DNA of 64,000 nucleotides from the NCBI GenBank assembly GCA_947382485.1, contig CANCYS010000001.1, positions 53,425 to 117,424 of the forward strand, read 5' to 3'. Positions 24,757-33,142 of the stretch are shown one piece after another (the stretch's first letter is position 1; each line of letters opens with the position of its first letter). The DNA is from an uncultured Clostridia bacterium. Lineage in GTDB: Bacteria > Bacillota > Clostridia > Christensenellales > UBA1242. The notes under the pieces are model-generated. The model had not been told where the DNA came from. It saw only the letters and a list, made by a program, of their open reading frames with translations, and did no database searches. A program made the translations under genes and the position numbers.

Positions 24757-26364
24757 TTATGACCTTACACTTTTAGCTGTGTTCACAAGCCCCAAAAATA
24801 GTGGATGTGGCTTATTTGGACGAGACTTACATTCAGGTTCAAATGTTACACCAACAAAGAATGGATGATTTTGAAGTTCGATTATTTCAATAAGTTTACT
24901 TTGTGGATTCATTCCAGCAAGTGTCATTCCATTTTCTTCAAACTTTTCATGATATTTTGAATTAAATTCATATCTATGTCTGTGTCTTTCAGAAATGAGT
25001 TCTTGGCCATAAAGAGTTTGTGACTTACTGTTTGGATCAAACACACAATCATAAGCACCTAAACGCATTGTTTTTCCGTTCATAACAATTGCCTTTTGCT
25101 CTTTCATAACATCAATAACTGGAAATTCTGTGTTTGGATCAATTTCAGTTGTGTTTGCTGACTCATATTTTATTACATTTCTTGCAAATTCAATCACAGC
25201 CATTTGCATGCCAAGACCAATTCCAAGGAAAGGAATTTTGTTTTCTCTTGCATATTGAACTGCGGTAAGCATTCCATTGACACCACGGCTTCCCCAACCT
25301 GGTGGAACAATAATGGCTTTTGCACCTTTAAGGAATTTTTCAACCCCATATTCTTCAATATCCTCGGCATCAATAAAATCAATTTTAGCACGAACTTGAT
25401 TGTATGTACAAGCATGTTTGATTGCTTCTTCGATTGAAAGATAAGCATCATTAACCTTTGTATATTTTCCAACCACACAGAAACGAATTTCTGGATAATT
25501 TTCTTTGAAATTTTTAACCATAAATTCCCAAGTATTAAGATCTGCCTTTGGAGCATCTATATTAAACTTGGTAAAAAGCAATTGATCCAATCCTTCATTT
25601 TGCAAAATGATTGGAACTTCATAAATTGTATCCAAATTTTGAACATGAATAACACGTGTTCCATTTGCAAGAGAACATCTGCGTGCAATTCTTCTTTTTA
25701 CTTCATCAGTAAATACAACTGTGTTAACTGTTCTGCAAACAATTGCATCAGGAACAAGACCAAAAGTGTTAAGTCTTTGAACAGAATTTTCCAAAATTTC
25801 AATTCGAACTTCACCAGTTGTTTCAAGTTTTGGTACAACGCCCATGTGAAGTAAGAAAACATTTTCATTTCCAATTTCACTAACAAGTTGTTTTATTGCT
25901 TGAAGATAAACACCATTTTCATAGTCACTGGTTGTTCCACTGAGTTCAACAATGACAATATCTGTTTCATCATTTGAAAGATTAAGTATGAAATCTTTAA
26001 TCTCAGAAGTAATCTGTGGAATAACTCTAACAGTTGAACCAACATACTTTCCAAGTCTTTCTTTATTAATAACAGAAGAATATACCATTCCACCAGTAAG
26101 GTAATTTTTTCTTGACATATCTTCATCTAAAAATCTTTCGTAATTTCCCAAATCAAGGTCAGTTTCTGAGCCATCTTCGGTAACAAAGACTTCACCATGT
26201 TGATATGGACTCATTGTTCCTGGGTCAATGTTTAAATATGAACAAACTTTAAGCATATCAACTTTAAGTCCGCTATTTTTTAGAAGTCTTGCAAGTGCAC
26301 TTGCAGTAACGCCCTTTCCGACATTTTCAATTAAACCACCAGTAACAAACACAAATTTACTCAT
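24757..26364 (-). CDS. CTP-synthase-like protein with lost catalytic residues
   Basis: 535 aa, full PyrG length, clear homology from end to end (P-loop GKG, SPYQHGEVFVTEDGSETDLDLG, ERHRHRYE). Canonical CTP synthase aminates UTP using glutamine. Here the glutaminase nucleophile Cys is Gly383 (GIGLGMQ instead of GICLGMQ), the catalytic His is Glu509 (FEPEC instead of FHPEF), and the oxyanion segment GGFG is PGWG. In the synthase half, the UTP-binding KTKPTQ is RIEILE (187-192), KxDPY is KVCSY and GGTVGDIES is SGTTSDYEN; the metal-site D70/E140 positions remain. It is either an ammonia-only enzyme, a pseudoenzyme or an enzyme with a changed substrate. Confidence 0.85.
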   Translation of the reverse strand: MSKFVFVTGGLIENVGKGVTASALARLLKNSGLKVDMLKVCSYLNIDPGTMSPYQHGEVFVTEDGSETDLDLGNYERFLDEDMSRKNYLTGGMVYSSVINKERLGKYVGSTVRVIPQITSEIKDFILNLSNDETDIVIVELSGTTSDYENGVYLQAIKQLVSEIGNENVFLLHMGVVPKLETTGEVRIEILENSVQRLNTFGLVPDAIVCRTVNTVVFTDEVKRRIARRCSLANGTRVIHVQNLDTIYEVPIILQNEGLDQLLFTKFNIDAPKADLNTWEFMVKNFKENYPEIRFCVVGKYTKVNDAYLSIEEAIKHACTYNQVRAKIDFIDAEDIEEYGVEKFLKGAKAIIVPPGWGSRGVNGMLTAVQYARENKIPFLGIGLGMQMAVIEFARNVIKYESANTTEIDPNTEFPVIDVMKEQKAIVMNGKTMRLGAYDCVFDPNSKSQTLYGQELISERHRHRYEFNSKYHEKFEENGMTLAGMNPQSKLIEIIELQNHPFFVGVTFEPECKSRPNKPHPLFLGLVNTAKSVRS

Positions 26365-26465
26365 AAGTTTCTCCTAAACTAATTATTGTTTCGCAATTTT
26401 ATTATATAGTTTTTGCTAAGTTAGGTCAAATTAAAACTAATAAAATTATTTTTTAATAATAAAAA

Positions 26466-26485
26466 AACCATGCAAAAACATGGTT
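26466..26485 (-). terminator. Terminator of the pepF-kinase operon
   Basis: 7-bp stem AACCATG/CATGGTT (26466-26472 with 26479-26485) followed on the minus strand by a U-run, 26 nt past the stop codon at 26512. Confidence 0.7.
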
Positions 26486-26511
26486 ATTTATATATATTCA
26501 AAAATTTAATA

Positions 26512-27069
26512 TTAAAATTGTCTTTCTCTTGTAAAACTTAAATATTTATCATAAATTTTTTCAGCAGTTTCTTCAATAGAAAGTTTTGAATTATCCACAA
26601 CATAATCAAAAACACTTTGATCAGTATTGTCAAAACCATAGATTTCTTTATATCTAGCATTTTCCAAATTCCATCTTTCAAGCAAATCTTTTTTTGCTTG
26701 TTCAAGTGAAACATCAGAATTGTCGTCAGCACCTCTTTTTGAACCTAAAAGTCTCTTTGCCTGTTCTTCTTCATTAACATCAATAAAAACCTTAAATGAT
26801 TCTGGAACAAAGAACCATGCTGTTCTGCTATCAAAAATGATACTTTCACCCTTTCTTGCTTTTCCAATTTCAACTATCTTATCATCAACCATTTTGTCAA
26901 TTGAAGTGTCTTTAAGTCTGTTAAGTTCCAAAATGTCAACACCTCTTTCCATTGCAATTTCTCTGAACATTTGACCGCAACCAATTTTATCAAATCCGTA
27001 TTTTTCAACTAAATAATTTATTACAGCACTTTTTCCACTGCAAGGTTTTCCTGTAATTGTTATAATCAT
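26512..27069 (-). CDS. Cytidylate-kinase-like P-loop kinase
   Basis: 185 aa. Walker A GKPCSGKS (7-14), the DKIGCGQMFREIA segment that resembles the nucleotide-monophosphate site of the archaeal-type short cytidylate kinases, an IIFDSRTAWFF region, and a lid-like segment with SKRGADD. Phosphorylation of CMP/dCMP is the best guess; other small P-loop kinases cannot be excluded. Its start overlaps the pepF stop by 4 nt (ATGA), so translation is coupled. The CTP-synthase-like gene lies next downstream, giving a pyrimidine-related neighbourhood. Confidence 0.8.
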   Translation of the reverse strand: MIITITGKPCSGKSAVINYLVEKYGFDKIGCGQMFREIAMERGVDILELNRLKDTSIDKMVDDKIVEIGKARKGESIIFDSRTAWFFVPESFKVFIDVNEEEQAKRLLGSKRGADDNSDVSLEQAKKDLLERWNLENARYKEIYGFDNTDQSVFDYVVDNSKLSIEETAEKIYDKYLSFTRERQF

Positions 27070-28841
27070 AATTCCTCCTTAGAAAGTTCTTTCAACTCTT
27101 TTAAATAACTTTTAAACATACCAAATGCGAAATCATAAGGCTTATCACTAAGTATATCAATACCTGCGACTTTGAGTGACTTAACTGGGTCAAGTGAACC
27201 GCCTAAACTTAAAAATTTCTTATATTTTTTAATATATTCACCAGATTCATCTTCAATAATATGATGAGCAACATCGCAAGCACAAATGAGTCCAGTTGAA
27301 TACTTGTAAAGATAGTAATCAATATAAAAGTGTGAACGTCTACTCCAATCATATTCAAAATTTTTGTTAAACTCAACCTTTTTTCCGAAATATTTCTTAC
27401 AAACTTCTAAATATTTATTATTTAAGTCTTCACTTGTAAGAGGTTCACCTTTCTGTAAACTCTCATGAACATAAAGTTCAAACTCAGCAAGCATTGATGA
27501 GTTATAAACATTTAAGTAAAAAAGTTGTATAAATTCCGTAAAATATTTAATTCTACTTTTTTTATCTGTAACCTTTTTAAGCATGTAGTGATTTAATAAA
27601 ATCTCATTCGTAAGCGAAGCAACTTCTGCAACAAAAAGTGTATAATCTGCCTTTTCATATGGCTGTGCTTTTGCTGAATAATATGAGTGCATTGCATGAC
27701 CAAACTCATGAGTTATTGCAGATGTCCAATAGCTTGTTCCATCAAAGTTAAGTAAGATGTATGGGTGTTCATTATATGTTGATGTTGTATATCCGCCACT
27801 AACTTTGCCGTCTCTTGGAAAAACATCAATCCAACCTTGTTTTAATGCTTCATCAAATTTTGAAATATAGTCTTCTCCAAGTTTTTCATAAGACTCTTTA
27901 ATACATTGCACTGCTTCGTCAAATTCAAATTTTTCACCTACACTGATAGACAATTCCATCGGAATGTCGCAAGTATAAAATTTATCTAGTTTTAAAATAT
28001 TTTTCTTAACTTCAAAATACTCTTGCAAATATTTAATGTTTTTGCTCACATTTTCAATATTTTTAAGCATAATTTTAGAACTAACTTCTTCACCATATGT
28101 TGACATGTCTAAAACCGACTTAAAATTATAAGAATCTGCCAAGTAATTCATATATTTTACATGAGAGATATAAAGATTTGCCAACGTCATATTTAGCCTT
28201 CCATAGGCATTTAAATATGCTTCCATAACTCTTTTACGAATTTCTTGGTCTTGTGATTTTAAATATGAATTATAGTTGCCTGTTGTTAGTTCAATACTCT
28301 TTCCATTTTCATCAATAAAACTACCATGATTCATTTCAATATCACTCAAAATAGAAAAAATATCATCAGTGCAATTAAAAGCAGAAAGTTTTGCCATATT
28401 ACTTTCTTCTTTTTCAGAAAGCGTATGTTTTTTATATCTCAAAATATCTTCAATATATCTGTCATAATCTTTGAATGATTCATCATTTTTAAGTTCATTT
28501 AAAAATTTATCATCAAGTTTTGCCATTTCAGTTTTAGTAAACGCGAGTTTTTGATTTAACTCACTATAAAAATCACTAACTAACTGATAATTTTTATTAG
28601 CAGTTGCATTTTTGCCTTCAATATCTTTCTTTAAATGTGCATAAACTGCCAATTTTTCAATAATCATATCAAGTTTTGTATCTTCTAATAAAAATTCTAA
28701 AATTAATTTTTTATCATTTTTTATTAATTTATTTCTGAATTTTTCTATATTTTTTACGTATTTTTTTGCAAGTTCAAAATCTTTCAGAAATTCACTATCT
28801 GACTTATATAAATCTTTCAAGTTCCACTCTGTGTTTAACAT
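27066..28841 (-). CDS. pepF: Oligoendopeptidase F (M3 metallopeptidase)
   Basis: 591 aa, AGGAG before the ATG. Cytoplasmic zinc peptidase that cuts short oligopeptides. The zinc motif is HEFGHAMHSYY (HExxH, near residue 384), with the third ligand expected in the downstream helix at FVAEVASLTNE. Helical N-terminal lobe and typical length. Ends with TGA overlapping the next gene's ATG. Confidence 0.95.
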   Translation of the reverse strand: MLNTEWNLKDLYKSDSEFLKDFELAKKYVKNIEKFRNKLIKNDKKLILEFLLEDTKLDMIIEKLAVYAHLKKDIEGKNATANKNYQLVSDFYSELNQKLAFTKTEMAKLDDKFLNELKNDESFKDYDRYIEDILRYKKHTLSEKEESNMAKLSAFNCTDDIFSILSDIEMNHGSFIDENGKSIELTTGNYNSYLKSQDQEIRKRVMEAYLNAYGRLNMTLANLYISHVKYMNYLADSYNFKSVLDMSTYGEEVSSKIMLKNIENVSKNIKYLQEYFEVKKNILKLDKFYTCDIPMELSISVGEKFEFDEAVQCIKESYEKLGEDYISKFDEALKQGWIDVFPRDGKVSGGYTTSTYNEHPYILLNFDGTSYWTSAITHEFGHAMHSYYSAKAQPYEKADYTLFVAEVASLTNEILLNHYMLKKVTDKKSRIKYFTEFIQLFYLNVYNSSMLAEFELYVHESLQKGEPLTSEDLNNKYLEVCKKYFGKKVEFNKNFEYDWSRRSHFYIDYYLYKYSTGLICACDVAHHIIEDESGEYIKKYKKFLSLGGSLDPVKSLKVAGIDILSDKPYDFAFGMFKSYLKELKELSKEEL

Positions 28842-28906
28842 ATAATCTCCTATTTATAATGTATTATATACCGATTTTGCATTATAAGTCAAAACATCTA
28901 ATAAAA

Positions 28907-28929
28907 AAAGATAGGTAAAACCTATCTTT
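28907..28929 (-). terminator. Terminator of the DUF378 gene
   Basis: 10-bp stem (28907-28916 with 28920-28929), U-run on the minus strand. Confidence 0.8.
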
Positions 28930-28946
28930 CTCGGAAATACAAGCTA

Positions 28947-29171
28947 TTATCTTTTCATTGTATCATCTCTTGAAAACAAATGTTGTCTTCTGATACAAAG
29001 AATGATAAGCATGTAAAGTCCTGCAATACCAACGAGTGCATACAAAATTCTAACGAAAACGCCCACCCCAAAAATCCAACTTAAAAAGTTCCATGAGAAT
29101 ACGCCAACGCAAAACCAGTTAAAAGAACCTAAAATAAGGATACAAAGGGCAATGATATTTGCAATTATCAT
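28947..29171 (-). CDS. DUF378 small membrane protein
   Basis: 74 aa with AAAGGAGAG before the ATG. Two hydrophobic segments (about 3-22 and 36-60) joined by FNWFCVGVFSWNFLSWIFG, ending in a short basic cytoplasmic tail. The NW...GLFxFN-type centre is characteristic of DUF378. Inner-membrane location; function unknown in the family. Confidence 0.85.
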   Translation of the reverse strand: MIIANIIALCILILGSFNWFCVGVFSWNFLSWIFGVGVFVRILYALVGIAGLYMLIILCIRRQHLFSRDDTMKR

Positions 29172-29250
29172 AATTTATCTCTCCTTTAATTTTAGCATCT
29201 GCAAATATGTCAAAATTATACATTTTGTGATAATATTTTTTACAATAAAA

Positions 29251-29273
29251 AAAGTATGGATAATCCATACTTT
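29251..29273 (-). terminator. Terminator of the pgk-tpiA-secG operon
   Basis: Near-perfect palindrome AAAGTATGGAT/ATCCATACTTT (29251-29273) with a U-run on the minus strand, 11 nt past the secG stop codon. Confidence 0.8.
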
Positions 29274-29284
29274 AAATTTACTTT

Positions 29285-29611
29285 TTATGCTGCTGGGTAA
29301 ATTGTATTAAGAATAAGGAAAATAATACAAAGAACCAAAATAAGAACTGCATCAATAATTGTTAAAATTTTAATCTTTCCTTGAAGAGTAGTTCCTTTGT
29401 TTCTATTATAAAAAGTGTCAGATTGACCAGAAATTGCAGAAACACCATTTTCATTGCTCTTTTGCATACAAACAAGAACAATCATCAAAATTGCAAGCAC
29501 TGCCAAAACACACATAATAATAATTTTTGCAACAGGAAATGATTTTGCAATCCAAGGTGCAACCGCTGCATTTTCATCGGCACATAAAAAATTTGAGATA
29601 TTAAATAACAT
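29285..29611 (-). CDS. secG: Preprotein translocase subunit SecG
   Basis: 108 aa from the ATG at 29611, which follows GGAGGAAC; the frame is open five codons further. Auxiliary subunit of the SecYEG channel. Two membrane segments (about 29-50 and 84-105) flank the family loop MQKSNENGVSAISGQSDTF, the counterpart of QxSKGGGLSGAFGG. Slightly long N-terminus. Position at the end of a pgk-tpiA operon is typical for Firmicutes. Confidence 0.9.
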   Translation of the reverse strand: MLFNISNFLCADENAAVAPWIAKSFPVAKIIIMCVLAVLAILMIVLVCMQKSNENGVSAISGQSDTFYNRNKGTTLQGKIKILTIIDAVLILVLCIIFLILNTIYPAA

Positions 29612-29661
29612 AGTTCCTCCAAACATGAAAGATTATAACATAACTAATTTTTATTTTCAAG

Positions 29662-29892
29662 TTATTTATAGAATATTAAAAGTAGAATTAAAGCAACAAT
29701 TGACGCAATTAATATAAAAATCATGAAATTTCTAACAGCAGTGTTTTTAGGCATAAACCCTTCTTTGCTGAGAGTACTTAATATGAGCATAAATATAAAA
29801 ACAACAAAAATACCAATGCCAAGGATAGTAAATCTCTTTTCAGTGACATTTTGCTCTAATAAAAATACGATTGAACTTAAAAAATTTAACAT
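29662..29892 (-). CDS. Small two-helix membrane protein, unknown
   Basis: 76 aa, AGGATTATT before the ATG. Two strong hydrophobic segments (about 22-40 and 55-75) separated by KEGFMPKNTAVRN. It sits 7 nt after tpiA and 50 nt before secG in the same operon. Not recognised; not a second SecG, since it lacks the QxSK-type loop. Confidence 0.7.
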   Translation of the reverse strand: MLNFLSSIVFLLEQNVTEKRFTILGIGIFVVFIFMLILSTLSKEGFMPKNTAVRNFMIFILIASIVALILLLIFYK

Positions 29893-29899
29893 AATAATC

Positions 29900-30616
29900 C
29901 TATCTACTTTTTATTATATCACAAAACTCCAAAGAATTCAAGCCTGCTCCACCAACAAGCACACCATCAACCTCAGAAAGAGCCAAAATTTCTTTACTAT
30001 TTGACGCTTTAACACTTCCACCATACAAAATTGGAAGATCAACACCAAATTTTTCTTTCACAAGTTCTTTTATAAAAGTATGAACTCTTACAATATCATC
30101 AACAGTTGCAACTTTACCTGTTCCAATAGCCCAAACTGGCTCATATGCAATGATAACATTAGAAAAATCTGGACAATTTTCAAGACCTACAAGAAGTTGT
30201 TTTCCAATAACTTCCTTATAAGAATCCAATTCTTCAAGAGTTTCACCTACACAAAAAACAGCTTTAAGACCCGAATTTAGCACAGAAATAAGTTTTTTGT
30301 TCAAAAGTTCATCATTTTCACCAAAAATATGTCTTCTTTCACTATGCCCAACAAGAACATATGTTGCTCCCGCAGATTTAACCATTTCAGTGGAAACTTC
30401 ACCAGTAAATGCACCATGGTCAGCAAAGTGACAATTTTGTGCACCAACACCAAATTTTCCAGCAGATTTATCACTAAAATCTTTAAGCATTACAGAAGGA
30501 ACGCAAACAACAACATTTTCAAGGTCACCTGCGTTAGATTTTAAATCTTCAATATAATCTGGAATATCTGAAAAATTTTTATTCATTTTCCAGTTTGCCA
30601 TAATATATTTTTTCAT
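29900..30616 (-). CDS. tpiA: Triose-phosphate isomerase
   Basis: 238 aa. Interconverts dihydroxyacetone phosphate and glyceraldehyde-3-phosphate in glycolysis. Active-site residues visible: NWKMNK (Lys), VGHSERR (His) and AYEPVWAIGTGK (Glu and the flexible loop); the phosphate loop is YGGSVKASN and VGGAGL. About 10 residues shorter than most, all at the ends. Start 10 nt after pgk with AGGTGA before it. Confidence 0.97.
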   Translation of the reverse strand: MKKYIMANWKMNKNFSDIPDYIEDLKSNAGDLENVVVCVPSVMLKDFSDKSAGKFGVGAQNCHFADHGAFTGEVSTEMVKSAGATYVLVGHSERRHIFGENDELLNKKLISVLNSGLKAVFCVGETLEELDSYKEVIGKQLLVGLENCPDFSNVIIAYEPVWAIGTGKVATVDDIVRVHTFIKELVKEKFGVDLPILYGGSVKASNSKEILALSEVDGVLVGGAGLNSLEFCDIIKSR

Positions 30617-30626
30617 ATTTCACCTA

Positions 30627-32063
30627 CTATTTATTAGTTTTTGATTTTGTTGTAGCAGACTTCTTGCTTGCAGTTGTAGTTTTTGAACTTGCACTAGTTT
30701 TTGCAGTTGTTGTAGCTTTCAAACTTGCAGTTTTAGGTTCAACTTTCTTTGAAGGAACTGTTGTTTTAGCATTTTCCTTAGGTTTTGCACTAACAGTTGC
30801 CTTTTTTACACTATTTTTTGCAATGGTTTTATTGTCAATCTTAGAAAAATCAGGACTTTTCTTAGTTTTGCTAGGAGCGTCTTTATCTTCAAGCATAGCA
30901 ACGCCAGGAAGAGTTGCACCTTCCAAGAATTTTAATGTTGCACCACCACCAGTTGAAAGATGTGTAACTTTGTTTGCAAATCCAAGTTCTTGAATTGCGG
31001 CAACGCTATCACCACCACCAACAATGCTAACAGCACCACTCTTTGCAACTGCTTTTGCAACTGCAAGTGTACCTTTTCTAAACTTTTTAAATTCAAAAAC
31101 ACCCATTGGTCCATTCCAAATGATTGTTTTTGCCTTTTTAATCTCTTTTTCAAAGAGTTTACGAGTTTTTTTGCCAATATCAAGTGCTTGATAATCACTT
31201 GCAATCTTGTCAATTGTGAAATTTTTGCGTTTTGCTGTTGGAGCAAATGAATTTCCAGCAACAACATCAACAGGTAAAACCAATTTTACATTCAAACTTT
31301 CTGCTTGTTCCATAATTGATTTGGCAACATCAATTCTATCTTCTTCAAATTTAGAAAAACCAATGTTATAACCTTTTGCAACAAGGAAAGTGTTTGCCAT
31401 TGCTCCACCAATTAAAAGAGTGTTTGCTCTTGACATAAGTGAAGATATAACATTAATTTTATCAGAAACTTTTGCACCACCCAAAATAACAACAAGTGGT
31501 TTTTCAGCATTGTTAACAGCATTTGAAAGAGCAATAAGTTCGCTATCCATCAAAAATCCTGCAACTGCTGGAATATATCTAGCAATACCTGCATTAGAAG
31601 CATGTGCTCTGTGAGCAACACCAAAAGCATCATTAACAAATACATCAGCAAGTGATGCAAGTTCTTTTGCAAATGCTTCATCATTAGCTTCTTCTTCTGC
31701 ATGGAAACGAACGTTTTCAAGGAGCACAATTTCTCCTTCTTTCATTTCAGCAACCAAACCTTTTGCACTAGAACCAATAACATCTTTTGCCATTTTAACT
31801 TTCATGTTAATAAGTTCAGATAATCTTTCTGCAATTGGTGCAAGAGAATATTTTTCATTCACAACACCTTTTGGTCTTCCGAGGTGAGAACATAAAATAA
31901 CCTTTGCATTTTGTTTAACTAAATAGTTAATTGTTGGAAGTGCGGCACGAATTCTTGTGTCGTCAGTAATTTTTCCAGTTTCATCTTGTGGAACGTTAAA
32001 GTCAACTCGAACAAAAACTTTTTTGCCAGTGACATCAATATCTTTAAAAGTTTTCTTAATCAT
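30627..32063 (-). CDS. pgk: Phosphoglycerate kinase with lysine/threonine-rich C-terminal tail
   Basis: 478 aa. Residues 1-395 are a complete Pgk: RVDFNVP, SHLGRPKG, ENVRFH, ILGGAKVSDKI, NGPMGVFE and the hinge GGGDSVAAI; it makes ATP from 1,3-bisphosphoglycerate. The family normally ends at the 'GxALP..LPGVxxL' region, here GATLPGVAMLEDK. A further 80 residues follow, almost only Lys, Ala, Thr, Ser and Pro, resembling histone-H1-like tails. No stop or frameshift separates them, and tpiA follows at once, so the tail is real. It could bind nucleic acid or anionic lipid; function unknown. Confidence 0.95.
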   Translation of the reverse strand: MIKKTFKDIDVTGKKVFVRVDFNVPQDETGKITDDTRIRAALPTINYLVKQNAKVILCSHLGRPKGVVNEKYSLAPIAERLSELINMKVKMAKDVIGSSAKGLVAEMKEGEIVLLENVRFHAEEEANDEAFAKELASLADVFVNDAFGVAHRAHASNAGIARYIPAVAGFLMDSELIALSNAVNNAEKPLVVILGGAKVSDKINVISSLMSRANTLLIGGAMANTFLVAKGYNIGFSKFEEDRIDVAKSIMEQAESLNVKLVLPVDVVAGNSFAPTAKRKNFTIDKIASDYQALDIGKKTRKLFEKEIKKAKTIIWNGPMGVFEFKKFRKGTLAVAKAVAKSGAVSIVGGGDSVAAIQELGFANKVTHLSTGGGATLKFLEGATLPGVAMLEDKDAPSKTKKSPDFSKIDNKTIAKNSVKKATVSAKPKENAKTTVPSKKVEPKTASLKATTTAKTSASSKTTTASKKSATTKSKTNK

Positions 32064-32113
32064 AAAAACTCCTTATACTTAATTTATATGTTTGTGTATA
32101 ATAACACATAATC

Positions 32114-32143
32114 ATTATAGCCAAAAAAAATATAAGTTGTCAA
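32114..32143 (-). promoter_or_regulatory. Promoter of the pgk operon
   Basis: Minus strand: TTGACA (32143-32138), 18-nt spacer, TATAAT (32119-32114). The -35 lies within the hairpin that ends dusB. Confidence 0.8.
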
Positions 32144-32161
32144 ATAATAACAACCTATATT
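32129..32161 (-). terminator. Terminator of the dihydrouridine synthase gene
   Basis: 12-bp stem (32129-32140 with 32150-32161), two G-U pairs on the minus strand, followed by a U-run. Confidence 0.75.
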
Positions 32162-32162
32162 T

Positions 32163-33107
32163 TCAGACTTTATCAAACAAACCAAGTATAATTTCCTTTA
32201 TTTCTTTATATGAAGTTAATTTTAAAATACGGAGCAACGCATCTGTATTTTTATATTCTCCTGACAAATAACATGCCATGTGTGAACGCATATATAAAAC
32301 GACATATCTTTCGCTATAAAATTGAAGCATGGTTTCATAATGATATAATATTTGTTCAAGTTTATTTACTTCAAAAGAAGTTTTGCCAAGCATTTTTGCA
32401 AATACCTCAGGACAGCCCAAACTTGCCCTTCCAACCATAACACCATCAACGCCAGTAAACTTCAAAATTTCTAAATAGTCCTCTCTCGACTTGCAATCAC
32501 CATTTGCAAATACAGGAATTTTTACTGCTTGTTTAACTTGTTTAATAATCTCAAAATCCGACTTTCCACTATATCCTTGCTTTGTGGTTCTGCCATGAAC
32601 TGTTATTGCAGAAGCCCCTGCCTCCTCACACATTTTTGCAAATTCCACAGCACACAAATGATTTTCATCATAACCAATTCGAAACTTCACAGTTATTGGT
32701 TTTTCTGTTGCCTTAACACATGAAGAAATAATCTCTCTTGCAAGGTCAATATTTTTCAAAAGTGCTGAACCATCACCATTTGAAGTGATTTTTCTTGCAG
32801 GACAACCCATATTTATATCAATGATATCAAATTTATCTAGTAATGGATTTTTGCATGCTTCTGCCATAATTTCAGGTTCATGACCAAAAATTTGCACAGC
32901 CTTTGGAATTTCATCTTCAAGAGTAAAAAGTAAATCCTCAGTTTTCTTGTTTTTATAATGCAAAGCTTTACTGCTAACCATTTCAGTACAAACTAATCCC
33001 GCACCATATTTAAGACACATATTTCTAAATGCAATATCACTAAATCCAGCCATAGGAGCAAGAATGATATTTGATTTCAATTCCACATTTTTAATAAAAA
33101 TACTCAT
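32163..33107 (-). CDS. dus: tRNA-dihydrouridine synthase
   Basis: 314 aa. FMN enzyme that reduces uridines in tRNA. TIM-barrel start LAPMAGFSDIAFR, catalytic Cys in DINMGCPARKI, then TVKFRIG, ITVHGRTTKQGYSGKSD (catalytic loop) and the phosphate-binding FANGDCKS with VMVGRASLGCPEVF. Matches the DusB/YqfR type. No Shine-Dalgarno: a good promoter ends 6 nt before the ATG, so the mRNA is predicted leaderless. Confidence 0.94.
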   Translation of the reverse strand: MSIFIKNVELKSNIILAPMAGFSDIAFRNMCLKYGAGLVCTEMVSSKALHYKNKKTEDLLFTLEDEIPKAVQIFGHEPEIMAEACKNPLLDKFDIIDINMGCPARKITSNGDGSALLKNIDLAREIISSCVKATEKPITVKFRIGYDENHLCAVEFAKMCEEAGASAITVHGRTTKQGYSGKSDFEIIKQVKQAVKIPVFANGDCKSREDYLEILKFTGVDGVMVGRASLGCPEVFAKMLGKTSFEVNKLEQILYHYETMLQFYSERYVVLYMRSHMACYLSGEYKNTDALLRILKLTSYKEIKEIILGLFDKV

Positions 33108-33113
33108 AAAAGT

Positions 33114-33142
33114 ATTCTATCAAAAATTCAAAATATTTTCAA
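33114..33142 (-). promoter_or_regulatory. Leaderless promoter of the dihydrouridine synthase gene
   Basis: Minus strand: TTGAAA (33142-33137), 17-nt spacer, TAGAAT (33119-33114), 6 nt, ATG. It begins directly after the flippase stop codon. Confidence 0.7.
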
